The position numbers and the translations under genes were made by a program. Below, piece after piece: positions 7,602 to 15,813 of a stretch of 64,000 nucleotides of DNA. The notes below the pieces were generated by a model. It was not told the origin of the DNA. It did no database searches and saw nothing but the letters and a program-made list of their open reading frames with translations. Origin of the DNA: BM714 sp964644525 (lineage in GTDB: Bacteria; Bacillota; Clostridia; Peptostreptococcales; BM714); contig CAZXWC010000001.1 in NCBI GenBank assembly GCA_964644525.1, positions 20,683-84,682 of the forward strand, read 5' to 3'. How positions within the stretch are numbered: the stretch's first letter is position 1; each line of letters begins with the position of its first letter.

Positions 7602-8648
7602 CTAAAAGACTTCTATGAATGTACTGCCTTTTTCCTTTACGTGTCCTATCAATGCGAATTCGAGGTTTAGGGTATACTTATACTTTTCCATCAACTTCTC
7701 AGCCTCTTTTTCCGGAAGACATATCAAAAGACCACCTGATGTCTGCGGATCATAAAGCACATTCTGTATGTCTATCGATACAGACTCGGCAAAAGACACC
7801 TCCCTGCCAACAAATCCCATGTTCTTGTAAGCACCTCCTGGTATGATTCCCATACTCGCCATTTCGAATGTCCCTTCAATTATGGGAACCTTTTTCGCCT
7901 CAATGACAAAAGTAGTTCCGCTTCCCTTTGCCATTTCAAACACGTGACCCATAAGCCCGAATCCTGTAACATCAGTACACGCGTTTACTCCTACTTCCGC
8001 CATTCCTTCGGCTGCTTCACGATTCAGCGTATTCATGACCTTTATCGCCCTGTCCACTGCTTCCTTTTCAAGCAAATCAGCCTTTATGGCAGTTGAAAGT
8101 ATTCCGCTCCCCAGGGGTTTTGTCAAAATCAATACGTCACCGGGCTTTGCCCCTGAATTTGTTATCACTTTTTCAGGATGTACGAATCCTGTAACTGAAA
8201 GACCATATTTGGGTTCGTCGTCTTCTACTGAATGCCCCCCTATCAAAAGCGCACCCGCCTCCTTGACCTTGTCCGCTCCACCTTTTAGTATTTCCCCCAA
8301 TACTTTTATGTCAAGATATTTGGGAAAACCCACTATGTTCATAGCGATGACAGGTTTTCCTCCCATTGCATACACATCGCTCAGGGAATTTGTCGCCGCA
8401 ATCTGTCCAAAAAGATACGGATCGTCAACAATCGGTGTAAAAAAATCCAGAGTCTGTATTATTGCATTGTCGTCGTTTATTCTATATACTGCAGCATCGT
8501 CTGATTTATCAAATCCGACTATGAGATTTTCATCATCAAACTTCGGCAAATCTCGCAGAACCTGCGATAAGGTCTCGGGACCTATTTTCGCCGCTCAGCC
8601 CGAACTTTTTGAAAGTTCCGTCAAACGCTTTACGCTTCTTTCGTCCAT
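7602..8648 (-). CDS. selD: Selenide, water dikinase SelD, a selenoprotein with an in-frame UGA
   Basis: SelD makes selenophosphate from selenide and ATP for SelA. A plain reading gives a 315-residue frame starting at 8549, but it lacks the catalytic N-terminus. Reading upstream through a TGA at 8595-8597 to an ATG at 8648 adds it: residues around the codon read SSG-U-AAKIGP, the family's catalytic position (Cys or Sec) followed by the essential Lys. The full protein is 348 residues, normal for SelD. A GAGGAGG ribosome site (8656-8662) lies 7 bases before the ATG. Later motifs (GGHSVEDDEP, DVTGFGLMGH, DPQTSGGL) match the family. The gene follows the ComEA-like gene closely. Confidence 0.96.
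8570..8597 (-). promoter_or_regulatory. UGA selenocysteine codon and putative bacterial SECIS hairpin of selD
   Basis: The UGA is at 8595-8597. Eleven bases downstream in the message, AGGTC CCGA GACCT (8583-8570) forms a 5-bp stem with a 4-base loop. The distance agrees with known bacterial SECIS elements bound by SelB. The stem is short, so the exact fold is uncertain. Confidence 0.6.
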
Positions 8649-8660
8649 TTTCAATCCTCC

Positions 8661-9257
8661 TCAATAAATGCAAATAGATTCTTCCATGCCTAAATAGGTT
8701 TTTTCCCCTATCCCCTTAATCTCCATTAGTTCTTCCTTGCTTTTAAAACCCCCACATTCTTGCCTGTATGCAACTATGCGTTCCGCGTAAACAGGCCCTA
8801 TGCCTGGGAGGTCCTCAAGCATAGACTTGCTTGCGGTATTAATATTTACAAGTCCGCCCCTTGTTTCTTCCTCTGTAAAGTCATCACCAAATGCAGGAAT
8901 AATTATCTTTTCCTGATCATATACCTTCTGAGCAAGGTTAATGCGCTTTTTGTCGGCATTTTCCAAAAGTCCGCCCGCCATTTCCACAACATCGAATACG
9001 CGTGAGTCAACTGGCAATTCATAAAAACCCTCTTCCACAACGGCTCCACATATGTCGACATATATAAATTCCGAAATTTCATCCTCGACATCCTCAAATG
9101 ACTGTTCTGTCTGCTTTTCTGTTTCTTGCAAAAACTGCTGGCGAATCTTTGATTCCCGTTCCTTTTTCAATTTAAAGCCCCAGATTCCAACAATAATTAT
9201 GGCTGCAGCCAATAAAATAATTGTTATTTTAAATCTGCTGTCTCTTCCGTCAAGCAT
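8661..9257 (-). CDS. ComEA-like membrane-anchored helix-hairpin-helix DNA-binding protein
   Basis: About 198 residues: one transmembrane segment near residues 10-28, a linker rich in Glu and Gln, a SLBB-type domain (VDICGAVVEEGFYEL onward), and a C-terminal double helix-hairpin-helix (VNINTAS, LEDLPGIGPVYAERI, IKGIGEKTY). This is the layout of ComEA, the surface receptor that binds double-stranded DNA during natural transformation. The chosen ATG at 9257 has CGGAGG before it; an upstream start at 9308 would add 17 residues without a ribosome site. No comEB or comEC follows, so a competence role is not proven. selD is 12 bases downstream. Confidence 0.85.
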   Translation of the reverse strand: MLDGRDSRFKITIILLAAAIIIVGIWGFKLKKERESKIRQQFLQETEKQTEQSFEDVEDEISEFIYVDICGAVVEEGFYELPVDSRVFDVVEMAGGLLENADKKRINLAQKVYDQEKIIIPAFGDDFTEEETRGGLVNINTASKSMLEDLPGIGPVYAERIVAYRQECGGFKSKEELMEIKGIGEKTYLGMEESICIY

Positions 9258-9349
9258 AGCAAATACCTCCGAAGTTAGTGACACAATAATGATACCACAT
9301 ATATCCAATCAAGTGTATATTGTCTTTGATGGAACAGCCGACCTTTTTC

Positions 9350-9358
9350 TGCTATAAT
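9350..9358 (+). promoter_or_regulatory. Extended -10 promoter of the D,D-carboxypeptidase gene
   Basis: TGCTATAAT gives a TGn-extended consensus -10. Transcription would start near 9365, which excludes the in-frame TTG at 9358 as the start of translation. Confidence 0.65.
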
Positions 9359-9387
9359 TGTTAATTGTAAAAGAAAGAGGTGATCAG

Positions 9388-10707
9388 TTGGCAAATAAAA
9401 ACACTCCATTAAAAAGGCTGCTTTTGACTTTCCCCCTGATGCTGTCTATTATGATTGCATTAACCCTTCCGTCTCATGCTTTGTCGTCATCCGAGATAGT
9501 CGGCGAATCCGCAATAGTGATGGATTACGATTCAGGAGAAATACTTTTTTCCAAAAATCCGGACAAGAAGATGTACCCTGCCAGCACAACCAAAATAATG
9601 ACCGCTCTGCTTTCCATAGAAGCCCTTGAGCTTGACACCAATGTTGTCATAGACGATGAAACACCCTTCACCGAAGGAAGTCGAATATATTTGTTTGCTG
9701 ATGAAATAATCTCAATAAAGGATCTTCTCCATGCCTTGCTTCTTGAGTCTGCAAACGATGCGGCAGTCGCTTTGGCCAAAGCTGTTTCAGGCGATGTTGA
9801 AAATTTTGTCGATCTTATGAACTCGCGTGCAAAGGAAATTGGCGCAATCAATACAAATTTTGCGAATCCCAACGGCCTTCCGGACAAAAGTCATGTTACA
9901 ACTGTCCGCGACATGGCTCTGATTGCTCGCCAAGCTTACGAAAATGATGTATTTAAAGAGATTGTGCATACTGTCAACTATATTATAGATCCAAGTGAAA
10001 AACAGCCCGAATCCCGTTATTTGAAAAACGGAAACCGTTTCCTTTGGGGCCGGGGAAGCGGTAACCAAATTTACTATGACGGAAACTGGATAGACATAAA
10101 GTACCCAATTGTAGACGGAATAAAAACCGGATACACTATAGCAGCACAACAATGCCTTGTCACAACCGCCTCTAAGGGTGGTCGAAGAGTAATAACTGTT
10201 GTTTTCAAATCCAGGCAAAAGAACATTTACACTGACTCCCGCAAGCTGATAGACTTTGGGTTGGATTCTTTTGAAAACATTAACCTTTCAAACAAGGGTG
10301 AAAGATTAATAACAGCTGATATATCCGGAGGCAAAGAAAAGACTCTTGAAGTTGTAAGTGGCGAAAATCTTATTCATACCCTCCCGGCAGGAACTCCCCC
10401 GGATGCCGTCAAAAGTGAAATCCATATTAACGAAAACCTAAACGCCCCTGTTGTAAAAGGCGACTTGGTAGGCAAAGTAACCTATTCAATAGACGAAAAA
10501 CTCATAGGAACCATCCCTCTAATGGCCGAAAAGACCATACCCGAAAAAACATGGAAGGATACCTTGTCTAAACTGGCAGAAAGAATAAATTGGCTCGCAA
10601 GCATTTCAGTCCTTCTTTTTATCTATATCGCGCGTAGAACATATGTAACAGTAAAAAGACTTAAGCGGATTAAAGAAAGGAAGCAAAAAAACAAAAACTC
10701 CCGATGA
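9388..10707 (+). CDS. D-alanyl-D-alanine carboxypeptidase (DacF type, low-molecular-weight PBP)
   Basis: A secreted, membrane-anchored peptidoglycan carboxypeptidase of 439 residues that trims the terminal D-Ala of stem peptides. An N-terminal signal peptide (to about residue 33, ending SHA) precedes the catalytic triad of motifs: S66-T-T-K69, SAN, and KTG in DGIKTGYT. A C-terminal PBP5-like domain and a hydrophobic segment near the end (LASISVLLFIYIA) with a basic tail anchor it. Start: TTG at 9388, preceded by AAAGAGGTGAT. The only plus-strand gene between 7.6 and 59.6 kb, it ends at its own terminator. Confidence 0.93.
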   Translation: MANKNTPLKRLLLTFPLMLSIMIALTLPSHALSSSEIVGESAIVMDYDSGEILFSKNPDKKMYPASTTKIMTALLSIEALELDTNVVIDDETPFTEGSRIYLFADEIISIKDLLHALLLESANDAAVALAKAVSGDVENFVDLMNSRAKEIGAINTNFANPNGLPDKSHVTTVRDMALIARQAYENDVFKEIVHTVNYIIDPSEKQPESRYLKNGNRFLWGRGSGNQIYYDGNWIDIKYPIVDGIKTGYTIAAQQCLVTTASKGGRRVITVVFKSRQKNIYTDSRKLIDFGLDSFENINLSNKGERLITADISGGKEKTLEVVSGENLIHTLPAGTPPDAVKSEIHINENLNAPVVKGDLVGKVTYSIDEKLIGTIPLMAEKTIPEKTWKDTLSKLAERINWLASISVLLFIYIARRTYVTVKRLKRIKERKQKNKNSR

Positions 10708-10727
10708 TATCCAACATCGGGAGTTTT
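10694..10727. terminator. Terminator between the carboxypeptidase gene and ridA
   Basis: A 13-bp perfect stem AAAACTCCCGATG / CATCGGGAGTTTT overlaps the stop codon of the carboxypeptidase. Being A-rich on one side and T-rich on the other, it can serve both converging genes. Confidence 0.88.
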
Positions 10728-10738
10728 CTCGGTTTACT

Positions 10739-11119
10739 CTATAAAGCCGCAATCACTTCAATTTCCACATTTACGCCCAATGGAAGCTTTGCAACTTCAA
10801 CACAAGCCCTTGCAGGTTTATGTTGGCTGAAGTATGTTCCGTAGACAGTGTTTATTTTTCCAAAATCGTCCATATTCTTTATGAAAATTGTAGCTTTCAC
10901 TACATTTTCAAGGCAACTTCCCGCGTCAATCAAGATAGTTTTCAAATTCTCGAGGCATTGCCTTGCCTCATCCTCAACTCCCGTCTTTACCAATTGACCC
11001 TTGCCTGGATCGAAAGGAACTTGACCGGACACATAAATCATTTCGCCGGCAATCACTGCATGTGAATAAGGTCCTACAGCCGCGGGCGCATTTTCAGTAT
11101 TAAACATTTTGATTTTCAT
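10739..11119 (-). CDS. ridA: RidA family reactive imine/enamine deaminase
   Basis: The 126-residue protein belongs to the YjgF/YER057c/UK114 family, which hydrolyses reactive 2-aminoacrylate-type enamines released by PLP enzymes. Family marks are APAAVGPYSHAV near the N-terminus, YVSGQVPFDP, and the C-terminal ARACVEVAKLP with the active-site Arg, followed by GVNVEIEVIA. The ATG at 11119 has GGAGG 8 bases upstream; an earlier in-frame start at 11146 would give an atypical N-terminal extension. It is 29 bases downstream of leuS and may be cotranscribed with it. Confidence 0.93.
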   Translation of the reverse strand: MKIKMFNTENAPAAVGPYSHAVIAGEMIYVSGQVPFDPGKGQLVKTGVEDEARQCLENLKTILIDAGSCLENVVKATIFIKNMDDFGKINTVYGTYFSQHKPARACVEVAKLPLGVNVEIEVIAAL

Positions 11120-11148
11120 TTTTCTACCTCCTAATAGTCTTGTCAATA

Positions 11149-13605
11149 TTATTTTACTACAATATTGACAAGTTTCCCAGGAACGTAAATTAATTTCTTA
11201 ATTTCCTTTCCTTCCAGCTCGGTCTTTATCTTGTCGCTTTCCATAACAAGTTTTTCAACCGCTTCTTTTTCCGTTTTTCTTTCAATTGTAAGCCTTTCTT
11301 TGACTTTTCCGTTTATTTGCACAACTATCTCAACAACATCGCGCACTGTCTTTGCCAAATCATATGAAGGCCAAGGCAAATCATGCACGCTGCCTTCATG
11401 CCCTGATATTTCCCAAAGCTCTTCCATCATATGAGGTGCAAACGGAGCAAGCAGGGTCAATACAGTCTCAACAGCTTCCTTCATTGTTGCATGGTCGTAT
11501 TCCATGTCCATATATTTGTAAGTTTCATTTACAAGCTCCATTACTGCGCTTATTGCCGTATTGAAATTGAAGCGTCCCTCAATATCGTCAGAAACCTTCT
11601 TTATTGTAGAATGTATGTGGTATTGCATTTCTTTTTCCATTGGGCCTTCAACAAGTCTCCCCTGCGCCGCTACATCTTCAAGCAAATAGTGGACAAGTCT
11701 CCAAACCCTGTTTAGGAATCTGAATGAACCTTCAACTCCGGCATCGCTCCACTCAAGGTCTTTTTCAGGCGGTGATGCAAAAAGTATGAAAAGCCTTGCT
11801 GTGTCCGCACCGTATTTGTCAATTATCTCCTCGGGGCTCACTACATTGCCTTTGGACTTGGACATTTTTGATCCGTCTTTCAATACCATTCCCTGGGTTA
11901 AGAGGTTTTTGAAAGGCTCGGTCTCAGGTGACAATCCCTGGTCGTAAAGGAATTTATTAAAAAAACGAGCATAAAGCAAATGAAGTATGGCATGCTCCAC
12001 ACCACCAATGTATTGATCAACATTCATCCAGTATTTCGCATTTTCCCTGCTGAAGATTTCTTTGTCGTTTATCGCATCTGTATATCTCAAAAAATACCAG
12101 GAAGAACATACAAATGTGTCCATTGTATCAACTTCCCTGCGGGCCTTGCCTCCGCATAGTGGACATGTGGTCTCAACAAAAGTCTCGCTTGTTCCAAGAG
12201 GCGAATCCCCCTTGCCGCTGAAAGCGACATCAGTAGGCAGTTTTACAGGAAGGTCCTCTTCCGGAACTGCAACCTCTCCGCATTTTTCACAGAATACTAT
12301 AGGTATGGGTGCTCCCCAGTATCTTTGCCTTGAAATAAGCCAATCCCTAAGCCTGAAGTTTACTGTCCTGTTGCCTATGCCCGCCTCTTCCATATATTCG
12401 CTTACTTTGTCTATTGCCTCTCTGCTGTCAAGTCCATTGAATTTTCCAGAATTGATCATTTTTCCATTGCCTATATAAGCTTCTTCCATTTCTTCGGTCA
12501 GAAGCCTGTCTTCCGGAGTTATTACCGGAATTATTCTGAGTCCGTATTTCTTTGCGAATTCAAAGTCTCTTTCATCATGGGCGGGTACAGCCATTATTGC
12601 TCCGGTACCGTAACCCATAAGAACGTAATTGGCTACATAAATAGGTATTCTTGCCCCATTTAAAGGATTTATGCAATATTTGCCGGTAAAAAATCCTTCT
12701 TTTTCGATGTTTTCAGACGTCCTTTCAATTTCGCTTGAAGATCTTATCTTATCCATGAAAGCAGTGAAATCGGATTCGTATTCTGTTCCCTTTACCATCT
12801 CATAAACCAATGGATGTTCCGGGGCAAAAACCATAAAAGTGACTCCGTATGTTGTATCGGGCCTTGTTGTAAAAACTTCCATGCTCTCTTCCATGCCCTC
12901 AATCTCAAAGGTCATTTCGGACCCGTAGCTTTTACCAATCCAGTTCTTTTGCATTGTCTTGACTTTTTCCGGCCAGCCTTCGAGCAGATTTAAATCATCC
13001 AGAAGCCTCTGTGCGTAATCTGTAATCTTGAAGTACCACTGATCAAGGTTTTTCTTTACAACTGTTGTTTCGCAACGTTCGCATTTTCCATTTACAACCT
13101 GTTCATTGGCCAAAACTGTTTCACAAGACGGACACCAGTTGACTGCGGATTTTTTCTTGTAAGCAAGTCCGTTTTTATATAGTTGTACAAAAATCCATTG
13201 AGTCCATTTGTAGTATTCCTCGCTGCATGTGGTAACTTCCCTGTCCCAGTCATAGCTCAGTCCCAATTGTTTCAGTTGTCGTTTCATCTCGGCAATATTC
13301 TGCTTGGTCCATATATCTGGATGTATGTTGTTTTTTATTGCCGCGTTTTCAGCAGGCAAGCCGAAAGCGTCCCATCCTATGGGATGAAGTATGTTGAAAC
13401 CATTCATCTTCTTGTAACGAGCCACTACATCGCCTATTGAATAATTCCTCACATGTCCCATGTGCAATTTTCCCGAAGGATAGGGAAACATCTCAAGCAC
13501 ATAGTATTTTTCTTTTTCGACATCCTCGTGCACTTTAAAAATATTCTTATCTTCCCATTCCTTCTGCCATTTTTCCTCGATTTTATTAAAGTTGTATCTT
13601 TCCAT
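11149..13605 (-). CDS. leuS: Leucyl-tRNA synthetase
   Basis: The class I synthetase of 818 residues charges tRNA-Leu. The HIGH motif appears as HMGH (SGKLHMGHVRNYS, near residue 45) and the KMSKS motif as GSKMSKSKGNV. Between them lies the CP1 editing domain, with TTYGVTFMVFAPEHPL and GTGAIMAVPAHDERD. Zinc-type Cys pairs (CPSCE and CERCE) occur near residue 160. Length is normal. It is preceded by a leucine T-box leader and a consensus promoter, so expression should rise when uncharged tRNA-Leu accumulates. Confidence 0.98.
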   Translation of the reverse strand: MERYNFNKIEEKWQKEWEDKNIFKVHEDVEKEKYYVLEMFPYPSGKLHMGHVRNYSIGDVVARYKKMNGFNILHPIGWDAFGLPAENAAIKNNIHPDIWTKQNIAEMKRQLKQLGLSYDWDREVTTCSEEYYKWTQWIFVQLYKNGLAYKKKSAVNWCPSCETVLANEQVVNGKCERCETTVVKKNLDQWYFKITDYAQRLLDDLNLLEGWPEKVKTMQKNWIGKSYGSEMTFEIEGMEESMEVFTTRPDTTYGVTFMVFAPEHPLVYEMVKGTEYESDFTAFMDKIRSSSEIERTSENIEKEGFFTGKYCINPLNGARIPIYVANYVLMGYGTGAIMAVPAHDERDFEFAKKYGLRIIPVITPEDRLLTEEMEEAYIGNGKMINSGKFNGLDSREAIDKVSEYMEEAGIGNRTVNFRLRDWLISRQRYWGAPIPIVFCEKCGEVAVPEEDLPVKLPTDVAFSGKGDSPLGTSETFVETTCPLCGGKARREVDTMDTFVCSSWYFLRYTDAINDKEIFSRENAKYWMNVDQYIGGVEHAILHLLYARFFNKFLYDQGLSPETEPFKNLLTQGMVLKDGSKMSKSKGNVVSPEEIIDKYGADTARLFILFASPPEKDLEWSDAGVEGSFRFLNRVWRLVHYLLEDVAAQGRLVEGPMEKEMQYHIHSTIKKVSDDIEGRFNFNTAISAVMELVNETYKYMDMEYDHATMKEAVETVLTLLAPFAPHMMEELWEISGHEGSVHDLPWPSYDLAKTVRDVVEIVVQINGKVKERLTIERKTEKEAVEKLVMESDKIKTELEGKEIKKLIYVPGKLVNIVVK

Positions 13606-13621
13606 TAAGGTACTCCTCCCT

Positions 13622-13855
13622 CATTAAAATCTGCAATAAAAAAAGCACCACTAGAAACAATCGTTCCCCATAGGGACGAGGTTTTCTCGCGGTACCACCC
13701 TACTTGACAATAAAGCCCTCTTGAAGCCTGATAAAGGAAGCCACTCCTGTTTCGATGGGGCGAGTTCGGATTATTTCTGTGCCTGCTTCCAGCAATCGCA
13801 GGTTCTCTCTGACAGAAGAATCTTCCTACTGCTCCCCTTGTTCCATATTCAGTTA
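13622..13855 (-). ncRNA. T-box leader of leuS (leucine specifier)
   Basis: The conserved T-box AGGGTGGTACCGCG is at 13688-13701. Stem I contains the AGTAGGAAGA stretch, an AGAGA internal loop, a CCTGC/GCAGG terminal stem and a specifier loop, in which CTC (Leu, 13762-13764) sits in CGAACTCGCC. A CTCGTCCC/GGGGAACGA stem and a T-run at about 13637-13644 come before the leuS ribosome site. Uncharged tRNA-Leu should stabilise the antiterminator and permit leuS transcription. Confidence 0.93.
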
Positions 13856-13861
13856 CTATCC

Positions 13862-13890
13862 ATTTTAATTATTTTACAGCAAACTGTCAA
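13862..13890 (-). promoter_or_regulatory. Promoter of the leuS T-box transcript
   Basis: Minus-strand TTGACA and TAAAAT with a 17-base spacer. The -35 hexamer lies inside the last codons of rsfS, so leuS has its own promoter embedded in the upstream gene. Confidence 0.8.
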
Positions 13891-14221
13891 CATCCAATCG
13901 TGTGGAACCGCTCCAAAGCTTTTCCAAACTGTAAAATATGCGTTCCTCCGGTTTGAATATATGTACAACAACATCTCCATAGTCAAGAAGTATCCAGCTT
14001 CCGTTCCTGTATCCCTCTTTGTGAGACGGAAACATGTCCATCCTTTTAAGATTGTATTCCACTTCATCGGCTATCGCCATTGTGTTTCTATCGCTTCTTC
14101 CCGTCGCGATGATGAAAACTTCCATTTCACTTGTAAGTTTTGAAATATCCAAAACTTCTATATCTGTACCACTTTTAGAATCAATCGATTTCACTATTTC
14201 TCTTATTTTTTTATTGTCTAT
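13874..14221 (-). CDS. rsfS: Ribosomal silencing factor RsfS (RsfA/Iojap family)
   Basis: RsfS binds ribosomal protein L14 and blocks subunit joining in starved cells. The family core is clear: ATGRSDRNTMAIADEV, a WILLDYGDVVVHIF segment and ERIFYSLEKLW near the end. The start is unusual. The first codon in the expected place is ATA at 14221, one base after the yqeK stop and 8 bases behind GGAGG; this gives 115 residues and an N-terminus that matches family length. A canonical start exists only upstream, at ATG 14275 or GTG 14257 inside yqeK, without good ribosome sites. It is the last gene of the long obg-nadD-yqeK group. Confidence 0.9.
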   Translation of the reverse strand: MDNKKIREIVKSIDSKSGTDIEVLDISKLTSEMEVFIIATGRSDRNTMAIADEVEYNLKRMDMFPSHKEGYRNGSWILLDYGDVVVHIFKPEERIFYSLEKLWSGSTRLDVDSLL

Positions 14222-14222
14222 C

Positions 14223-14822
14223 TTAGACGCCTCCTTTTTTAACTGTCCCTTTTTCACTTGCCGCCAACAAATCATTTCTTGCGCATATAGTATTTATGTT
14301 TATAGCCTCGCCTCTGCCTATGAGGTAAATGAGCGTTTTGTCTATTGCCACAATCATCGCCTTGTCCAAATCCAAGAAAGCTATTTTTCTTATTTCTTCC
14401 ACACCTTCGAAATTTCTCGAAGCTTCCATCATGTCCGACAGATATATTATCTTCTCAAGCTTGGACATTCCGACTCTTCCAAATGTATGGTTAATTATGG
14501 CGTTCAGAATGTCGGAATCGTCTATTCCATATTCTTTCTCGGCAATTCTTGCCCCGACTATACCATGATAAAGATTTAAAGAATCGCATACAGAAAGATT
14601 ATCATCATACAGATTTTCATTTTCTATATGCGTTAGCATTTCTTCATCTGAAAAATTTTTAGCATAATCATGAAATAGTGCAGCAGTTTCTGCTTTTTCC
14701 TTCGAAACTCCGTGGACTTCTGCCAGCTCAACAGCCACATTCAGAACACCCATAACATGGTCAAACCTGGTTTTTTTCAAATTCCCGCTTAACCATTTTA
14801 CAACATCTTTGCGCTTAAACAT
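14223..14822 (-). CDS. yqeK: YqeK family HD-domain phosphohydrolase (Ap4A hydrolase type)
   Basis: The 199-residue HD-domain protein has the metal-binding His in TRFDHVMGV, the His-Asp pair in ALFHDYAKN, and further conserved residues in NHTFGR and IIYLSDMMEA. YqeK proteins of Gram-positive bacteria split diadenosine tetraphosphate symmetrically and are commonly next to nadD and rsfS, as here. The start overlaps the end of nadD by 8 bases. The final codons contain the GGAGG that serves rsfS. Confidence 0.93.
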   Translation of the reverse strand: MFKRKDVVKWLSGNLKKTRFDHVMGVLNVAVELAEVHGVSKEKAETAALFHDYAKNFSDEEMLTHIENENLYDDNLSVCDSLNLYHGIVGARIAEKEYGIDDSDILNAIINHTFGRVGMSKLEKIIYLSDMMEASRNFEGVEEIRKIAFLDLDKAMIVAIDKTLIYLIGRGEAININTICARNDLLAASEKGTVKKGGV

Positions 14823-15474
14823 CCTTGCTCTCCGAATACAATCCGCTCTTCATTATATAGTGTTCCACCGCTTCAGGAAGCAAATATTTTATCGGCCTGT
14901 TGCAAGCGATTCTATTCCTTATGTCCGTGGATGAAATGTCCACAGCCGATACCGTCATGGTCTGAATATCGGCGGAATAGGTGTTTTTATAATACTCTAT
15001 CATAAAAGACATGTTGCTATTTGTCACACCGGGTCTTGTGGCTGCTATGAATTTGCACATCTTAAGCAATTCAGCCGGTTCTTTCCATGATTCGATTGTA
15101 TTTATTGCATCCGCCCCGATTATGAAATAAAACTCCACGTTTTTATCGATGTATTTTTTCTTTAGTTGCCTCATGGTCTCAATTGTATACGAAACTTCCT
15201 TCTTGTCTATCTCGAAGCGCGAAACATCCAAGTATGGATTGGTCATCGTGGCAAGCAAAATCATTAAATATCGATGTTCTCCCTTTGTTATTCTGAGTCC
15301 CCTCTTGTGTGGGGGTATCCCAACTGGAACGAAGATAACCTTGTCAAGATTATAGTTTTGCCTAATCTGTTCAGCTATAACAAGATGTCCATAATGAATG
15401 GGATCGAATGTGCCACCCATTATGCCTATTTTGTATTTTTTATCGTCCTCCAGCACCAATTGATTTTTAAACAT
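14815..15474 (-). CDS. nadD: Nicotinate-nucleotide adenylyltransferase NadD
   Basis: NadD adenylylates nicotinate mononucleotide to deamido-NAD, the step before NadE (also in this window, 61.3 kb). The 219-residue protein has the nucleotidyltransferase motif GGTFDPIHYGHL near residue 20 and the C-terminal SSTDIRNR motif. An N-terminal stretch of about 16 residues precedes the motif, slightly longer than usual, but the ATG at 15474 has GCGGAGG at good spacing and no better start is visible downstream. Confidence 0.95.
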   Translation of the reverse strand: MFKNQLVLEDDKKYKIGIMGGTFDPIHYGHLVIAEQIRQNYNLDKVIFVPVGIPPHKRGLRITKGEHRYLMILLATMTNPYLDVSRFEIDKKEVSYTIETMRQLKKKYIDKNVEFYFIIGADAINTIESWKEPAELLKMCKFIAATRPGVTNSNMSFMIEYYKNTYSADIQTMTVSAVDISSTDIRNRIACNRPIKYLLPEAVEHYIMKSGLYSESKDV

Positions 15475-15513
15475 TCAATCCTCCGCGAAAAATAAATTTT
15501 CTAATGAAAAAGT

Positions 15514-15801
15514 CTACGGCAGTTCAATGGTCTTATTATCTTTTGATTCTCTGTATATAACGAATTTCCTTCCTATCGACTGTACGAATTCCGCTTTCAA
15601 TGCTTCTGCGGCTTCATTTGCAGCTTCCTTTGCCGATAATTGGCAATTTTCAAGCACATGCACTTTTACAATCTCTCTCGCTTCAAGAATTTGATCCAAT
15701 TGAAGCAAAACCGCATCGCTTATCCCTTCTTTTCCTATCTGAGCTTTTGTCGCAAGCCCGTTGGCCATGGCTTTAAGATAACTTCTTTGTTTGCCAGTCA
15801 T
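15514..15801 (-). CDS. yhbY: YhbY family RNA-binding protein (CRM domain)
   Basis: The 95-residue single CRM-domain protein has the typical LTGKQRSYLKAMAN-like start and a QIGKEGISDAV loop, the basic GxxG RNA-binding region. Family members associate with pre-50S particles. It lies between obg and nadD, a frequent Gram-positive arrangement, and starts 12 bases after obg with a GAGGGGGTG ribosome site. Confidence 0.93.
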   Translation of the reverse strand: MTGKQRSYLKAMANGLATKAQIGKEGISDAVLLQLDQILEAREIVKVHVLENCQLSAKEAANEAAEALKAEFVQSIGRKFVIYRESKDNKTIELP

Positions 15802-15813
15802 TCATACACCCCC

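Noticed and set aside
7602..8549. selD as a truncated gene or pseudogene starting at 8549
   Set aside because: Reading the TGA as Sec restores the catalytic N-terminus, a normal length and a good ribosome site.
8035..8667. A 210-codon open frame on the plus strand across selD
   Set aside because: It is antisense to selD, has no family similarity or ribosome site, and disappears as a gene once the Sec-containing selD is recognised.
9358..9387. TTG at 9358 as start of the D,D-carboxypeptidase
   Set aside because: It overlaps the -10 hexamer and lies before the expected transcription start; TTG 9388 has AAAGAGGTGAT before it and opens directly on the signal peptide.
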